Shown: positions 10,790 to 24,292 of the stretch, piece after piece
Position numbering within the stretch: the stretch's first letter is position 1
How the letters are laid out: each line of letters opens with the position of its first letter
NCBI GenBank assembly: GCA_028095005.1
Contig: CM051462.1
Span: forward strand, 88,981,846 to 89,045,845
Length of the DNA: 64,000 nucleotides
From: Rhynchospora pubera
Lineage: Eukaryota > Streptophyta > Magnoliopsida > Poales > Cyperaceae
Direction: 5' to 3'
Position numbers and translations under genes: made by a program
The notes under the pieces: generated by a model
Seen by the model: the letters and a program-made list of their open reading frames with translations, nothing else
What the model was told of the DNA's origin: nothing
Database searches by the model: none

Positions 10790-11290
10790 ATTCAAGCAAA
10801 AATTCAAAATAAAATAGCATATGTTTTGTAAATCTGTCTAAACAAAAAACTTTAGAACCTACAAACACAAGTTTAGCTAAAGTTTTCATAACCATTGACA
10901 TATCCATGGTCGCCTTGCTCCTGCGATCCAAGTATGGCAGTGAATCCTCCCATAGCATTTGAAGTGTTTGACGATGGTACACCTAGGTACTCTCTATTTA
11001 TGGGCTCTTTTGAAGTGTTGCTGCAGACAAGTGGAGGTGCATAATTCCTATATTGCTGAATTAGATACAAACCAGAATTCAAAGTAAAATAACATAAGTT
11101 TGTAAATCTGTCTAAATGAAAAACTTTAGAACCTACAAACAAAAAACCTCACACAAGTTCTAGCTAAAGTTTTCATAACCATTCACATATCCATGCTCAC
11201 CTTGCTCCTGCGATCCAAGGTCGTGAATCCTCCTAAAGCATTTGAAGTGTTTGTGGATGCTACACCTAAGTATTCTCCATTTATGACTAC
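10790..11290. repeat. Diverged direct duplication of about 300 bp
   Basis: Segments starting AGCTAAAGTTTTCATAACCAT near 10875 and 11162 run in parallel for over 100 bases. On the minus strand the first reads as NTSNAMGGFTAI and GSQEQGDHGYVNGYENF, the second as NTSNALGGFTTL and then a shifted frame. This looks like a duplicated gene fragment of unknown family inside the CACTA element. Confidence 0.6.
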
Positions 11291-12479
11291 CGTACCTTAT
11301 TCTGAGATGCCTCATCTTGTTTGCAGTAGTGAATATTATAATAAATATTATAACAAAGATAGAAAGGTACTGCATAATAGAAATTAGATTACTATTAGTT
11401 AATTTACTACAATTGATAGCAAAAATTAGAATCACACAATCAAATATGAACAAATCAAAAGACATTGTTGAAATTTCTGATGTATAAGACCTTAAGATGA
11501 TAAAAAAAGAGAAGTGATACCTCCATTACTACTTTGATGATTGAAGACAAAGTATTGGTATGGTTGAAATTGTAAGCTGACACATACTATTGCTCTTAAA
11601 CCATCAGCCCATGATAGAAAAATTCTACAATTCAACCAAAAGATTAAAATAATTACAATAAAAATGTTGAAACTTTCAGACTTTCCAATAGTAGATTATA
11701 ATTCCATGCACCAAATCATCAAATTAATTACTTGCACAATTTTTGGCACAAGAACAGTGCTCTTTATGAGGATAAAACTGTCTAAAACTTGTAGAAGTAA
11801 TAAGAGTCAGGCTTATGGTACATCTAAAACTATACCAGTATCTAATTTATATACAGTAGATCAAACAAAAGTAACTTAAAACACATGTCGTTGCTTACAA
11901 TAAAAAATGAAGTAACTGTTTAATTGCCTTGATTTATTCACTCTCCTTTTTCATTTATTTATCCAAGCAACCTCCTTTGTTTATTTCTTATTCTTTCCCA
12001 AAATAATTTAATTATCAAATTTGATCTCAAGAAACGTGAGAAACTAACCAGCTGGAATATGAAATCATTTTGATACTTGGTTTCAGATTCTATCTCAAGA
12101 GCAACTTGCAATTGACATAGAAATGTCGGCAAAAATAAAGAAGAAAGCCTTAGACAAAATTTAAGGAGTACAAAACGAAACTAACTCCTTTGAGTTTAGG
12201 GAGCTAGCATTAGACAAAAAATCTCATTTATGCATTATCCCTCAGGATCTTGGTTTCCATTATTCAACTTCTAGAATAAATTGCATAACAGACTCTGAGC
12301 TAGAGGTAATCAAATAGGTTCAAACTGGAATGTAAGAAAAACTAGACACTTTTATTATCTTGTTACGAATTTGTGATAGAAAATGGAACATGTTTATTAA
12401 CAGCGAAAAAAAATTCTCACTTATCAACTTAATATAATTGTATGATAAATGCAACACTTGGATCATTTCTCCAACATAT

Positions 12480-13380
12480 GCTTAAAATTAAATATAATAA
12501 AAATGCAGAAATGAAAATATTGTACAATTCGTAATATAACTGTACTGGATCAATTTATTAGAAGCACAATTACAGATCGATATCAAACGAAAGACAAAGA
12601 GAGAGAGAGAGTGAACCAGAAACGAATAGATTCGTCGAAGGGTCAGCTTGGGGACGGACAGCGGCAGCGGCGACAAATTGAAACCGGAGACGGAGAACGA
12701 TCGCCGGAATAGTTCTCCATAAGCCCCAACCTAGACCTCATCACATCGATTTGCACTTGGACCTCGTCGGAACTCGGCCCCAACCTGACCATTAGCGAAA
12801 AGTTTTGAAGAAATTAGATGCTGAGAGAATAAAGATCGCAATTTCAGCAACAAATTAGATTCTACGAGATCCAACCTGAATCGTATGCTTTTTGCGAGGA
12901 GGAGATAAAGACCACAACGGTTCGGTGTGTGAAGTAGAAAAAGATGGATCTGGATCGGCGCCGTCGCAAGGCAACTTCTGATTTCGTAAATAGAAATATC
13001 TGAAATAATGGAGATGGAGGTCTAGGTCTTAGTGCGGATCAGAAGGGATCGGGGCGCCAGTGGTTGAAATCGACGCGGCTGAGCCAAAGAAGAGGGAGAA
13101 TAGGGGTTGTGTGATCGGCGAAGAGGTGCGATTTTGAGTTGAAATAATTTGGAAGGGAGGGATTGAATTTGAGGCGTGCTGGAGCTGGGGGGCGGCGGCA
13201 GTTTTCACAATGACCTAATTTCACCTAGAGCAATATCCGTATAATCTCGACTGTCTGATTAATATCTAAGGGCAATGATTATTTAATGCAGAGATAATAG
13301 AGACAACAAAATGTGGGAAGGTGGGAATATTTTGTGAAAATCGGCGCCAAGACTTTTCATTTTCCAATGAAATTTTGAAT
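12480..13380 (-). other. GC-rich gene-leader-like segment within the CACTA element
   Basis: On the minus strand this stretch is much richer in C and CT runs than its surroundings. It starts beside a GGCGCC-type palindrome (TTGGCGCCGAT, near 13350). It contains GT and AG signals suggestive of a first exon and intron, but no long protein frame. I read it as a promoter/first-exon fragment captured by the element or belonging to its old transcript. The function is unknown. Confidence 0.4.
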
Positions 13381-13751
13381 TTTTTACTTATATAATTTTT
13401 CATCCTCCCGCTTAATTAATTTCAATGACAAATGATTTTTAAGTTTAATTCATTAAAAAATTCTCATTTATCGGGATATGTACAGCTGTCATGTGTTTCT
13501 ATGTATAATTATACTTTATGATCATATAATATGTTTATATTTCATATCATGTTTATATATATTATATTGTTTAATATTATCATTAAATAAAAAAATTACA
13601 TCGAACATATCATATCATACGACTGCAGTTTTATATCATGTTGTATAATCTTTTACGACATAGTTAATTCATATCATTAGTATACATCAGAATTACGGAG
13701 AGGCAAATTTATCAAATGACACTTAAAATTTTTTGTCCAACGAGAAATATT

Positions 13752-13753
<2 letters not shown>

Positions 13754-13812
<59 letters not shown>
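13754..13812. repeat. (AT)n microsatellite
   Basis: About 29 AT units. Confidence 0.97.
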
Positions 13813-13816
<4 letters not shown>

Positions 13817-14220
13817 AATTCTGGCATGCGCACCGCTTTTTTGGATCGTCCATTTCTTTTGAATCAGACGGCTCGGATCATAAAATAAATGTCGGACCGA
13901 AAAGTTTCATCTGTTAATAGAACAGTTTTAACGGAAGGGTAAAATCGTCCATTTACTAAACCGTCTCCTTGTTAGTTGTTATTTATCCTCCGCCGCCTAC
14001 TCTATCTACCTCTCCTCTTCACGGCTCGTTTGGTTGGGAGAGAAATTACAGGAAGGAGCGAAAAGGAAATTGGAAGGAAAAACTTTTGACGAAGGGGAAG
14101 ATAGTCATGCGTCTCAGTATTAGCGAAAGACAGCGATACCTTCTTCTCCCCATCGCTGCTCATGTTATTTTTTTTTGCGAGTGAACAGTTCATTATTCTC
14201 AACACCGCTCCTCACTGCAA

Positions 14221-14637
14221 CCGCATCCTCAGCGGCCTAAAAAAGAACTGCTCCAAGCAGTCCTTTTCATTTTTCTTAATTTTTTAAAATTTTAAAACTC
14301 AAATGGAGAATCCAAACCATTGATCTTGTTAAGTTTTATCGGCGATGCATTTTCATATAAGTTTTATAAAATTTGAAATTGATTTGATACTTGATTAAGT
14401 GGTCAACAAATGAACGAACCTGGTTTGATTAATTCTAATACGTTCATAATTTGATCACTTAATCAAGTATCAAATCAAATTCAAATTTTATAAAACTTAT
14501 ATGAAAATGTATCGCCGATAAAATTTAACAAGATCAACGGTTTGGATTCTCCATTTGAATTTTAAAATTTAAAAAAATAAAAAAAAAATGAAAAGGACCG
14601 CTTGGAGCAGTCCTTTTTTTGAGTGCTGAGGATGCGG
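14221..14637. mobile_element. Fold-back MITE with arms of about 190 bp
   Basis: CCGCATCCTCAGC at 14221 is matched by GCTGAGGATGCGG ending at 14637. Almost the whole 417 bases pair with themselves: GGAGCAGTCCTT against CTCCAAGCAGTCCTT, ATTTGATACTTGATTAAGTG against its complement, and so on, with a short loop near 14405-14450. No clear target-site duplication was found. A related, diverged half lies near 16330-16520. Confidence 0.85.
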
Positions 14638-17600
14638 ACCCTCTCTTCACTTCTCTTTGTTGATTTGCTCTTTCCCTCCACTTGTATTTCTTTTTTTTGA
14701 AAGTGCAGTGTCTCGCTCAGGGAGGATGTTTTATTCTATTGTACGTTTGTAACAAAAGCAACGATATCACTTTATCACTGATTGTTTGGTGAAACAAAAT
14801 TGTTTAAATTCGACGTTTTAACTTTTAAATTTTAAATCTTTTCTAATTCAAAATGACATTTTTTTCTCTTATTGTTTAAATGATCTTTCAACGAAGGAGA
14901 CTTAAAAAAATTTGAAACATCAATTGACGCACACGCACTAGTCTGTTTAGCTCAATCCTCCATTTACTATACTAGCGGAGTTTCGCGCGTTGCACGATCT
15001 ATTTTTAATTTTCAATATTCTGTAGATTTTATTTATTCGAAGATCATATCAATTAGTTGTACTGCGCTATATTTTTTAACACGATATATATCTAATAACA
15101 CACAATCTCCTAAGAACAAACTTTAAAAATTTCAAAGAAAAAAATACAATTATAAAAATTCTCGCAACATAATCTGTGTATTATATTTGAAGGAATGTCA
15201 TAATTTGTGCCACAATTTTTATTTTCCATTGATCGGGTATGATATATGGTTTTTTTTTTAAGTTTTTCCTTACAAAGACAAATAAATAAAACACAACACT
15301 AAAAATTCTTAATCGGTATTATTGTATTTTCTATAAACTCTTAAAAATACAGATAAATTTTAAACAAAAAAAAATCTATGATGGGATTGAAACAATCTAA
15401 AAGCTAAAAGATATTTTCTATTTACATAAATAAATAACCTAATTAAAAAATATTATAAAGAATTTGGAAGTGAAAAAATAAATAATTTGTATCGCTGAAT
15501 TCTATTTAGTTGTGTGATGATGTATTAAATTTGATAAAAAAAAAGAAACTTAGAAAAGTTATCAAACAATAAAAAATACAAAAAAAAATTAAAACTAAAT
15601 ATATTTTTAAAACATAGAAACAAAATATGAAGATGTTTGGAAAATTATTTAAATTATTTTAAAAGTTTATAATACGAAAATATTATACCCATTAATTGAA
15701 CATATTTGTTTGAGAACACATATTAAATTTTTATGGTGGAATCAAATTTTTTGGGGCTTGAAATAATTAAAAAAAAACATACATTTTTCTAAAATTGAGA
15801 AACGGAGGTGACCATGTCAAAATAAATGGAGGGAAGAACCAAGGAGGCTTAGTGGATTGTGTCCAGTTTGGAGAGAAAGTCACACATGGAAAATTGAGAC
15901 CTAAATCGGATATTACATAGGTACATGGTATTGGGGTCCGAATCGGATATCGAAAGTCTAGTCACATGATATCAAAAAAAAAAAAGTCTAGTCACATGTG
16001 CAGCTGTGCTGCCTATAAGGCTATAACTGGGGTCATCTGACGCGGTGTACGTCTGGCCAGCCCTTATTACCATTCATTAATCGACACGCGGTCTGATGTT
16101 CGACAAAAAATTATTTAAATAAATTTACTGTCAAGTGGGGCCCACATATCAGTCACACTGTTAACCAACAGTGCTTAGCTACAGTGTTCGAATCCGGATC
16201 ATATACTCATGATTAATATATGTATTGATTGATTATAGTTTGAGTTGCTCACATTCTTTATGACTAGTAATTTTTATGAGGAGAGTTCCAATGTAAATAA
16301 TTTTGTTGCATCTAATGCCAATGTTTTATTAATTAATTATTTTTTTCAAAATTTTAAATTACAAAGTCAAATTCAAATCGTTCATCTTATTTAATTTAAC
16401 GGCTGGTGCGTTTTTATATAAGTTTTATAAATTTTATAGTTTATTTGATTCTCCATCAAGAGGTAGAAAAATAAACGAACCTTATTAATTATGATAAATT
16501 CATACTAATACATTCATGTTTTAACCTAAAAGTTGAGTATGCGCTAACCCTAGTGTGTTGCCGATCCTTCCTGCGGGTTGTTTGTGCCAAATGGAAGTCG
16601 ACGACATGAGTTCTTCTTGTTCTATTGTATTCTCATCTAGTTAATTAAATAAAATTAAAACTGAATTATTCTAATACTGTCTTGGTGGTTCGTGATCGGT
16701 CTGGATGGTACAGGTGAAATTAAATTCTTAAATACCGATACTAATTCAATTATAGTTCAGCTTAAGGGTGGAATCTTAGAGACGGACTATTCAAATTCTA
16801 AGTTTACTCAATCAAATTAAATTAAGTCCTAAGTATATAAAAATGAATTCAGGTTTGTATAATAGTTCAAATGAGAATGCGAAAAGTATGATTGAAATTC
16901 TATTTAACTAATTCCTAAATTACTCAAGAAGTTAACGAAATTGATGAAAGCTAGGGGTTCAGGTTCTTGAACAATTTTTTAGCTGTCAAAGTTGGAATGG
17001 TTTGTTTCAGCCTCTGTCAACTGATTGGGACAGGCCATTCTGAATCAGACTCCCCCTTCCGGACGGTCCGTTCTGACCTTAGGACGGTCCGTTTTGATCA
17101 TTGATACTTGTTTTGTCATGAATTTTAATTATTAACTAAAAGTTTTTATGTGAGTCTTAACAATACTTAACCTATAAACTTATACTCTAACTCCCGTTCA
17201 GGTCAAATTGCTAAGTGTGATTGTTTAACTCCTAAAACTTTTAAATTTCAACTTTCATTTCTTGGTTTAGTTGTTTTAGACTACTTCTCGGATCTCGACA
17301 CACTTTTAATCTTCCGATTTCAAGTAAAACTCTATTTATTTAAAGTCTGGTTTAATCCTTATGGATATCGCCTACCAAATAGAATCAATTGCTAAGTTAT
17401 TATTGCGATTGACTTTTATCCTAATAATTAAACTAGACCTTTGTTTAACGAGGCAATCAGATCAAACAATAAAAAAAATAACATAACTAAATAAACATAA
17501 AGATATCAAGAAGCAAAACATAACTTAATTCAACTAATAATTAAACATTTAAATCAAAACAAGCAACTAAGAGAAAGGTTCTCAAACCATAGCCCTAAAT

Positions 17601-18610
17601 TACTCTATTCTAACAAATCCATGCAAGAACAAACATGTTTCATCAAATACAAACACATAGAAGAAAGAAAAATCAAATTACAACAAATTGCGCTCGAAAA
17701 AACCTCTACAATTCTGTACTCTGTCAGGGATGGTCCAGCCTGATGTGGCCATTTGTGTTGACTGGTACCACATCAACTTTTGTCAGGGGCCGTAACATTC
17801 TTTACTATTCTAGTCTAGAAAGGTTCTAGTGTAGCCTCTGCTGATAAATATTTATCAGTATTGTTCCACTATTGTAGCAAATCAGCGAATTTATCGAAAC
17901 GGTGGGAAAAGGAAAATTCTTCCTACAATATCAACTAGCACTCATCATTTTGTAATACGGTACCTCATCGCTGGGCCAAAATTGGCCTACTCCATTTATC
18001 GATGAACTAAATTTCCTACACCCCATTGATAAGTCGCTTTTCTTTTGGTGCTGACAAAAACTCATGGTTCATGGCAACGATAGAGAGACACCGTCAATTT
18101 CATCCTAAAGAGATTGAGGAGACCAGAGACGGATTTATTTCTTTTGGAGCCGGACAGAATCACAGTACAGAGGCGAAGAGAGGAGACGATGGGAATCGTT
18201 GGAGGAGAAACGGCTTAACGGAGTGATAACAAAAAAAAAAAAAACACAAAGAGATGCAATGCCAAATTTACCCTTTATATTTTCAAGGGCTGCGATTAGT
18301 TTAATTGAAAGCCCGGCTAGAGCCGGGCCGGAATGGCACGCATGGCAGAATCTCCCTATATATATATATATATATTGCAGACATGAAAATTGTGTAAGAC
18401 ACTATCGTATATTCATATTATCGATCTAATTAATAAGTGTATGCCTTAACATCATACTTCACATTATAAATAATATTATGTCTATTACTTGACATCTTAC
18501 CGTGTAAAAAAATTTGTATGATATTATGGTTATTACTTGACATTTATGAAATCATATTCAACGATTTGGATCGGTGATTTGAACTTTGAACATTAAATAA
18601 CCTTATTTGA
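14638..18610. other. Gene-free interior of the CACTA element
   Basis: I see no gene. The stretch near 16330-16520 resembles one arm of the 14221-14637 fold-back. About 16550-17940 has the look of a decayed long LTR or non-coding retroelement segment, with GGACGGTCCGTT twice near 17055-17095. A CG-richer block near 18030-18230 has no convincing frame. A short (TA)n lies at 18356-18375. Confidence 0.4.
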
Positions 18611-18820
18611 GAACCATTAATCTTTTGTTAGACCTAGTGTTCTCCAATCGTGCGTGTCGTGTCAAAAACGATCGTGTTAGAGTCTCGTGTCAAACACGAT
18701 TGTGTTAGAGTCTCGTGTCGTGTCAAACGCGATCGTGTTAGAGTCTCGTGTTGTGTCATGTTAAAAATTAAATCCGTGTTGTCGTGTCATGTTCGTGTCG
18801 TGTTGCGTTGTAATTAGTTG

Positions 18821-19992
18821 TGTAACACCCCGTCGAATACTGTAACTGGACAATACACAATGGAGTGCCCGCCGCGGATGCCTACTGCACCCGCAAGGCT
18901 TACTAATACTTAATTTACCAATTAATATTGATTCTACTCAAATAATATACCGATTAATTAGAAATTTATAATTAATTACATAAATATAAAGTAAATCCTA
19001 TAAAGGCCTGGTATTTTTGGATTACTAACCACAATATCCAATGGTCCGCTACTCGTCTTGCAGTCCAGCACTTGATCTGAAACCTGGAATCCACAACCAA
19101 TCGTGGAAACAATGCAAAAAGCACGGAATGAGATAAATAAAATTTATCTCAGTACGGTATTCAGTTCCAGCCACTTGAGTTTTGATTATCATGCGTTGGA
19201 ACTAAATACAAGACTGAGTCAAATCAATTCCAAATCAAATTTCATTTCTTTTTATTTCAAATAACATTAAAACTAGACTTTCGATCAAGCAATGCAATTA
19301 GATAAATAAATTCAATACTCTTAAAAATCAACTTTTCCTTTCTTTGAATTCAAAATATGACAATTAGCATTTCAATTACTTGAACAAATAATTAATAACA
19401 TTTAATAACTAATGTGCAAATTAAAAGCAACCCTTACCACTTGTTTCCAATAGAATAGCAAGGTCAAATCAATTCAATCAATGCAATATGAAATGTGAGC
19501 TCGACATCAATTCCATAACAATTCAAATATCAATGTATAGCAAAAGCCGACTCATTTGGTTGGGCAATTACCTAATATGCAAGTCTGGTTTATCACAAGT
19601 CAATCATTTCAGTCATTTCCGTCAGATACCGCGAACCACCCTATAGATGGATGCCAACGGCCAATTCAATTCATACATAATTCAAACAATTAAATCAACA
19701 AATGTACAAGCAAGCTGGGAACACTCACACTCCGGTCCATTCCAGACTAGACCTACTGAGTCCCGGTACATAAGCGCTTATTACACGGTGCTTGGTAGGA
19801 TGGGTCATGACTCCACCTCCAAACATTACGAGTGTCTATCTCAACCACACAAGTTGTACTTACCTCAATCAAATCACATTTCAATCGGATACCATTCAAT
19901 ATGCCACTTTCCAATCATGCATCAATATACAATTTCACAAAATGATCTCATGAACAAAATTCCAATTATGAATTCAGAATGCATAATGATAC

Positions 19993-20052
<60 letters not shown>

Positions 20053-21888
20053 TAATAACAATAATAACAATAATCAGAATACATATCACATATAATTAAA
20101 ACTCAAGTGAAATCCGTACCTTAAATAGCAGCAAAAGCCAAAGCAAAAGCAAGCAAGAAATCAACTGATTCTACAAAGCCTCCAAATTGCAAGTTGCTCC
20201 TAAATTCCGACTCATAACAGTCTGACTCTAAAACAAATATAAATTCCCTTTTAATTTTTATAACACCCAATGTATACTACTAAAAATCCTTATAACTTAG
20301 AAACCATACTACCATGCATCTATGTCATGATTATATCATGCATATCTATACCAACATATAAACTATACTTTTAGAAGCTAAGTCAATAGCATGCAAACTT
20401 ATTTTATTAAACTTCTCTTTATCAATTAAATTGTGCAATACAACACTTAATTAATGTAGATATTTTTACTTGTTAATTATCTTCTAAACCTAGAGTATTA
20501 AATAACCATGATATGCCATGCAACTTGATTGGTACGATCTTGTACCAAACTCATCTCTAACCTTACATGCGAAATGTATGCAATAGTAGTGTTTATATTT
20601 TCCAAGCAATGCCGATAAATATTATTTATTACTTTACAATTTATTTCCTTATTTTAAATACACATGCAGGCATGATATGTCCAAGACTAGAGTTTAGGCC
20701 AAACCCTAATCCAACCCAAATATAATATCCATTTTACAAACCAACCCTCGAAACCCATAAAAAAAACTCAATATTGTATTGCAACTAATATTTATTCCAA
20801 CACATATGCATGGCATGCAAACATTACTTTTCCTTTTTATATGCATGAAATTCCCAATATCCCACATTTAACAAAGCAATCAATCACATAACAGCACAAG
20901 TATTCAATCCATCACAAATTCCCATTACTCAGATTACGCAGGTCAATCAAATTTCATAAAATTTCCGATAAACCCAAAAAAAATCACATACACATTCAAT
21001 TTGCAAGAAAATTGCAAAATATAGCTATATATACCACAAATCAATAAAGACACTTACTTAATTTCAGCCAAAGACCGATGACGCGAGAAAGAGTTGAAAT
21101 CGCTACTTCTCGATTTTCTCCACTTAATCCTCGAAAGAACTCTGCAAGACCACTTAGAAATCGATGGAGAGAGCCCCAGAGTGCTCCAGGTCGAAGGGTG
21201 GCCAAAACCGACGAGTTTGCTTCGATTTCCGAAAAACTTCCATCGAAAAATACGACGAGGAGAGGCCTCCAATCGACGATCCAAGGGCAGATAATGAGAG
21301 AGGATGGTGAGGTGAACGCATGGGTACTTTGATCCAGTAAAACGGTGAAGGAATGGGAGAGATTGGATTTGAGAGGTGGGGTTTCGGTTTTGAAGAAAGG
21401 AGAGGCGATCTCTTCTCTGTTGGAGCCGAATGAAGAGAGGAGTTCGGAAGAGAAGGGAATAAAGGGTGGGTCACGGGTACAGGGATTTTATCCCATTAAT
21501 TCCCATCTTAAAGCCAAATTTTAAAAATAGTAATTGGCCTATTCAAATTTTATATTTTGTCATGATCATTTCATAACTTTAATTTTAGTAATGTCATGCT
21601 ACTATTAAATTGAAATGGAAGTCGTCATTGTTACATTTTTGGAATCATAATAATTTTGCATTGTATATCTATTAGTTTAACATTGCCACAAAACTTTAAT
21701 CATTTTGATCATTTCACTTTATTATTTATTTATTTATTATTACTATTATTTTTATATTTCTATTCAGAACAACAGTAGGTTTAAAATTTCAATCTCATGC
21801 AAAGAAATTACTAGAATAAAACCAAGCAAGTACACCCAATTTTATATAAAAATAAATTTCAGAAACAATAAAAATTTCGGGTGTCACA
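18821..21888. mobile_element. Solo-LTR-like insertion, 3.07 kb
   Basis: It starts TGTAACACCC and ends GGGTGTCACA, the TG...CA termini of an LTR, flanked by a perfect 5-bp duplication AGTTG (18816-18820 and 21889-21893). There are no gag or pol frames inside. A GC-rich stretch on the minus strand near 21470-21050, ending beside GTAAGT, looks like a transcribed leader, so the LTR is probably in minus orientation. A solo LTR from one retroelement fits best; the family is not determined. Confidence 0.75.
19992..20074. repeat. (AAT)n microsatellite
   Basis: A long run of AAT units with some AAC near the end. The poly-Ile frame it creates is not a gene. Confidence 0.95.
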
Positions 21889-23269
21889 AGTTGTGCCGTG
21901 CCAACATGATATAAATTGAAAATACAGTTAAACATTTCACAAAGATATAAAATTTGATCTTCGATAAAATTTCAATACAAAGATCCGACCGGCTTTTAGT
22001 TTCGAATTATGTTTGACTCTAGTATTACTCTTGATCAATATTTTTGAAGTTGTAACAAACAGAACGTTGAATGTTTTAATTTAAAATTTACTTGAAATTT
22101 ATTAAAGAACAAGTAATTAAAATTGTTCATTTTTTTCTCCCACATGCGTAATAACTAAGCCAAAGAAAACTTTTATGGCATAAATTAATTGAAATCGATG
22201 ATGACAAAATAATATTTTTTTAATCCGAATGTTAGATCACTTAAAAATATTGTGTTATTTTTTTATACAAATCATGCCGTGTTGTGTCGTCTTGTGTCGT
22301 GTCATGTCAAATAATATGTTATTTTCTAATACAACATGTCATGACGTGTTAACAAAATATGTTAAACTTGCCAAGTCATGTTGAAGAACATTATCATAAG
22401 ATTGCCATTTTATTACATATCATTAGTAATATAAGCAAGTTCATGGAAAATAAAAAATATTTTAATGACGTGGATAAATTGAAAAAAAATATTCTAAAAC
22501 TAATTAACATCTCTTAACTCACATAGAAAGAGAAATTCATAAGCAAAAACATCCTCTCTACTTCTTTTTCTTTTTCCCTTTTTGCTGCGTTCGAGACACA
22601 CATCAAGTATATACATTCACCTGAAAATCTTAAAAGAAATAAAAATTAAATTTCCAAAATATAAAGACAAATTCAAAAAAGAAAATTAGTTTGCGCATTT
22701 TTATAAAACCATGCCATTTTAGAAAATCACAAATATAATTAGTCATGGAAAATAAAATTTACTGAATAATAATGTCATAAAATTTACTGCAAGGTTTTCA
22801 TAATTTTTTCATTTTAAAATATATTAATATTTATTTGGAAAATAAAATTGAAGGAAAAATAAATAATTTTATTATTAAGCTCATGCATCTTCTACGTATT
22901 GCAGTTTAAAATTTCCATGAACTTAAATTAATTGGGGAGGCAGAAATATACAATGAGTCACATCAGCATTCCAATTAATACGAGACTCCAACACGTAATG
23001 GTAGTGTTAAGATGTGTCGATGTCTGAAAATCTTCAATACGGCACAGCGACACACATGTGTCATGATAATTCCATAAATGTGTTGTGTCGTATCGTGTCA
23101 GACACAAGTGTGTCGTACCAACACTCTCGTGTCATGTCAATTTGGAGAACGCTAGAGCCGCGTCGTGTCGGGAGAAAATATTGGCTAACACGACACATAT
23201 TAGGACTTCAAGTGCATATCGTGTCATGTCATGTTATCAATCAAAATATGTCTTTGGTTTAAAATAAAG

Positions 23270-24290
23270 AAATCATATTGAATAGTATATTAATAAATAT
23301 TATTTTAACAAACTAGTCATTTGTCTCCCTAAATAATTTTATTTCCATTCAAGACAAAGAGTCATTAATCAAATCATATTTAGGGTCTGATCAAACTCTC
23401 ATTTTTTTTACCATGGAATTTCATTTCGTCGGAAAATTTTTTTATCAAAATGAACAGATTTGGTGCCATTTGATTGGAATTTCTATGTAATTAGATCTAA
23501 CGAAATCTTATGAAATCAATTGAATTGAATTGAAATCCCGTAAAAAAAAATTATTTTGATCAGGACCTTACACGATCAACAATCGGGTACATATGTGATA
23601 AAATAAATATTTACATCCTTTGTTTAATTGTTTACATCCTTGACTTGTTATTTTAAAAATTTTAAATTTAAAAAAAAAATTTGAAAATTAAACAGTTGAA
23701 TGCCACAACTTCACATTTCGGAAACTCCTCTTTCTTTATATCAACAAATAATTTTAAAGAAGGCCATCAAATACTATATTCCTTATTAATATTTGGATGT
23801 CTTATCAAATTTTAAAGATGCATATACAAAATAAATAAATAAAAAAATCAGTACAAATTATAGACACATATTTGGTCAAATTGATAAATTTAAATATTAT
23901 AGACACATTCTTATACATATTGTTTCTTATGTACATATTTGTACTTATAATAAATAATAAATTTTATAGGAAATTTCGGTACTAGTAAAATTCAGAGATA
24001 TTTTTGGCGGCAATGTTCCCTCCAAAATGTCGTAGATAATGTTGTCATTTAAATTATTATTTTGTAAAATTTCATGAATACAGTATTCGTCTATATACCT
24101 ATGAACTTTTTGGCGCCAATGTTCCCTCCATATTCGTCGGTCTAGGTTTAATGAACGTGCCTCTCTCGCCTCCTCATTTCCATTTCCAATTAATTGTCAT
24201 TTAATACGGGCCCACATGTCAATGTCCACCATCCTGATAAAAATAATTTATAAACAAATATAAAAATAAAAACACTTCTCGTTGTGCTGA
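23270..24290. promoter_or_regulatory. AT-rich stretch with two copies of a GGCGCC-type motif
   Basis: No gene is seen. TTTTTGGCGGCAATGTTCCCTCC (23 bases, core TTGGCGGCAATG) near 24000 recurs as TTGGCGCCAATG about 105 bases later. Both lie upstream of a leader-like segment at 24290. TTGGCGCCAA resembles E2F-type binding sites. This is a resemblance only. Confidence 0.4.
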
Positions 24291-24292
24291 AG

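Larger units (their letters stand above)
18635..23240. repeat. GTGTCGTGTC-rich repeat element split by an LTR-like insertion
   Basis: Short GTGTCGTGTC/GTGTCATGTC motifs cluster at 18650-18812, 22273-22330 and 22995-23240 and are rare elsewhere. CTAGTGTTCTCCAA at 18634 and its inverted match TTGGAGAACGCTAG at 23144-23155 could be terminal inverted repeats. No target-site duplication matches, and the motif cluster continues past 23155, so the boundaries are uncertain. The LTR-like insertion 18821-21888 interrupts it. Confidence 0.45.

Noticed and set aside
16530..17940. A further solo LTR with TGAGT...ACTCA ends
   Set aside because: The sequence looks like decayed LTR DNA, but the flanking 5-mers do not match, so the limits cannot be supported.
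19647..20099. 150-codon frame ending in poly-Ile
   Set aside because: The end is an (AAT)n microsatellite inside an LTR-like insertion; no protein family is recognisable.
21054..21474. Overlapping frames on both strands within the LTR-like insertion
   Set aside because: GC-richer leader-like DNA gives chance frames; no domain seen and the frames overlap on both strands.
18547..23278. GAAATCATATT near 18547 and 23268 as a target duplication of the GTGTC-rich repeat
   Set aside because: No terminal inverted repeats lie next to these copies; an 11-base match in AT-rich DNA can be chance.
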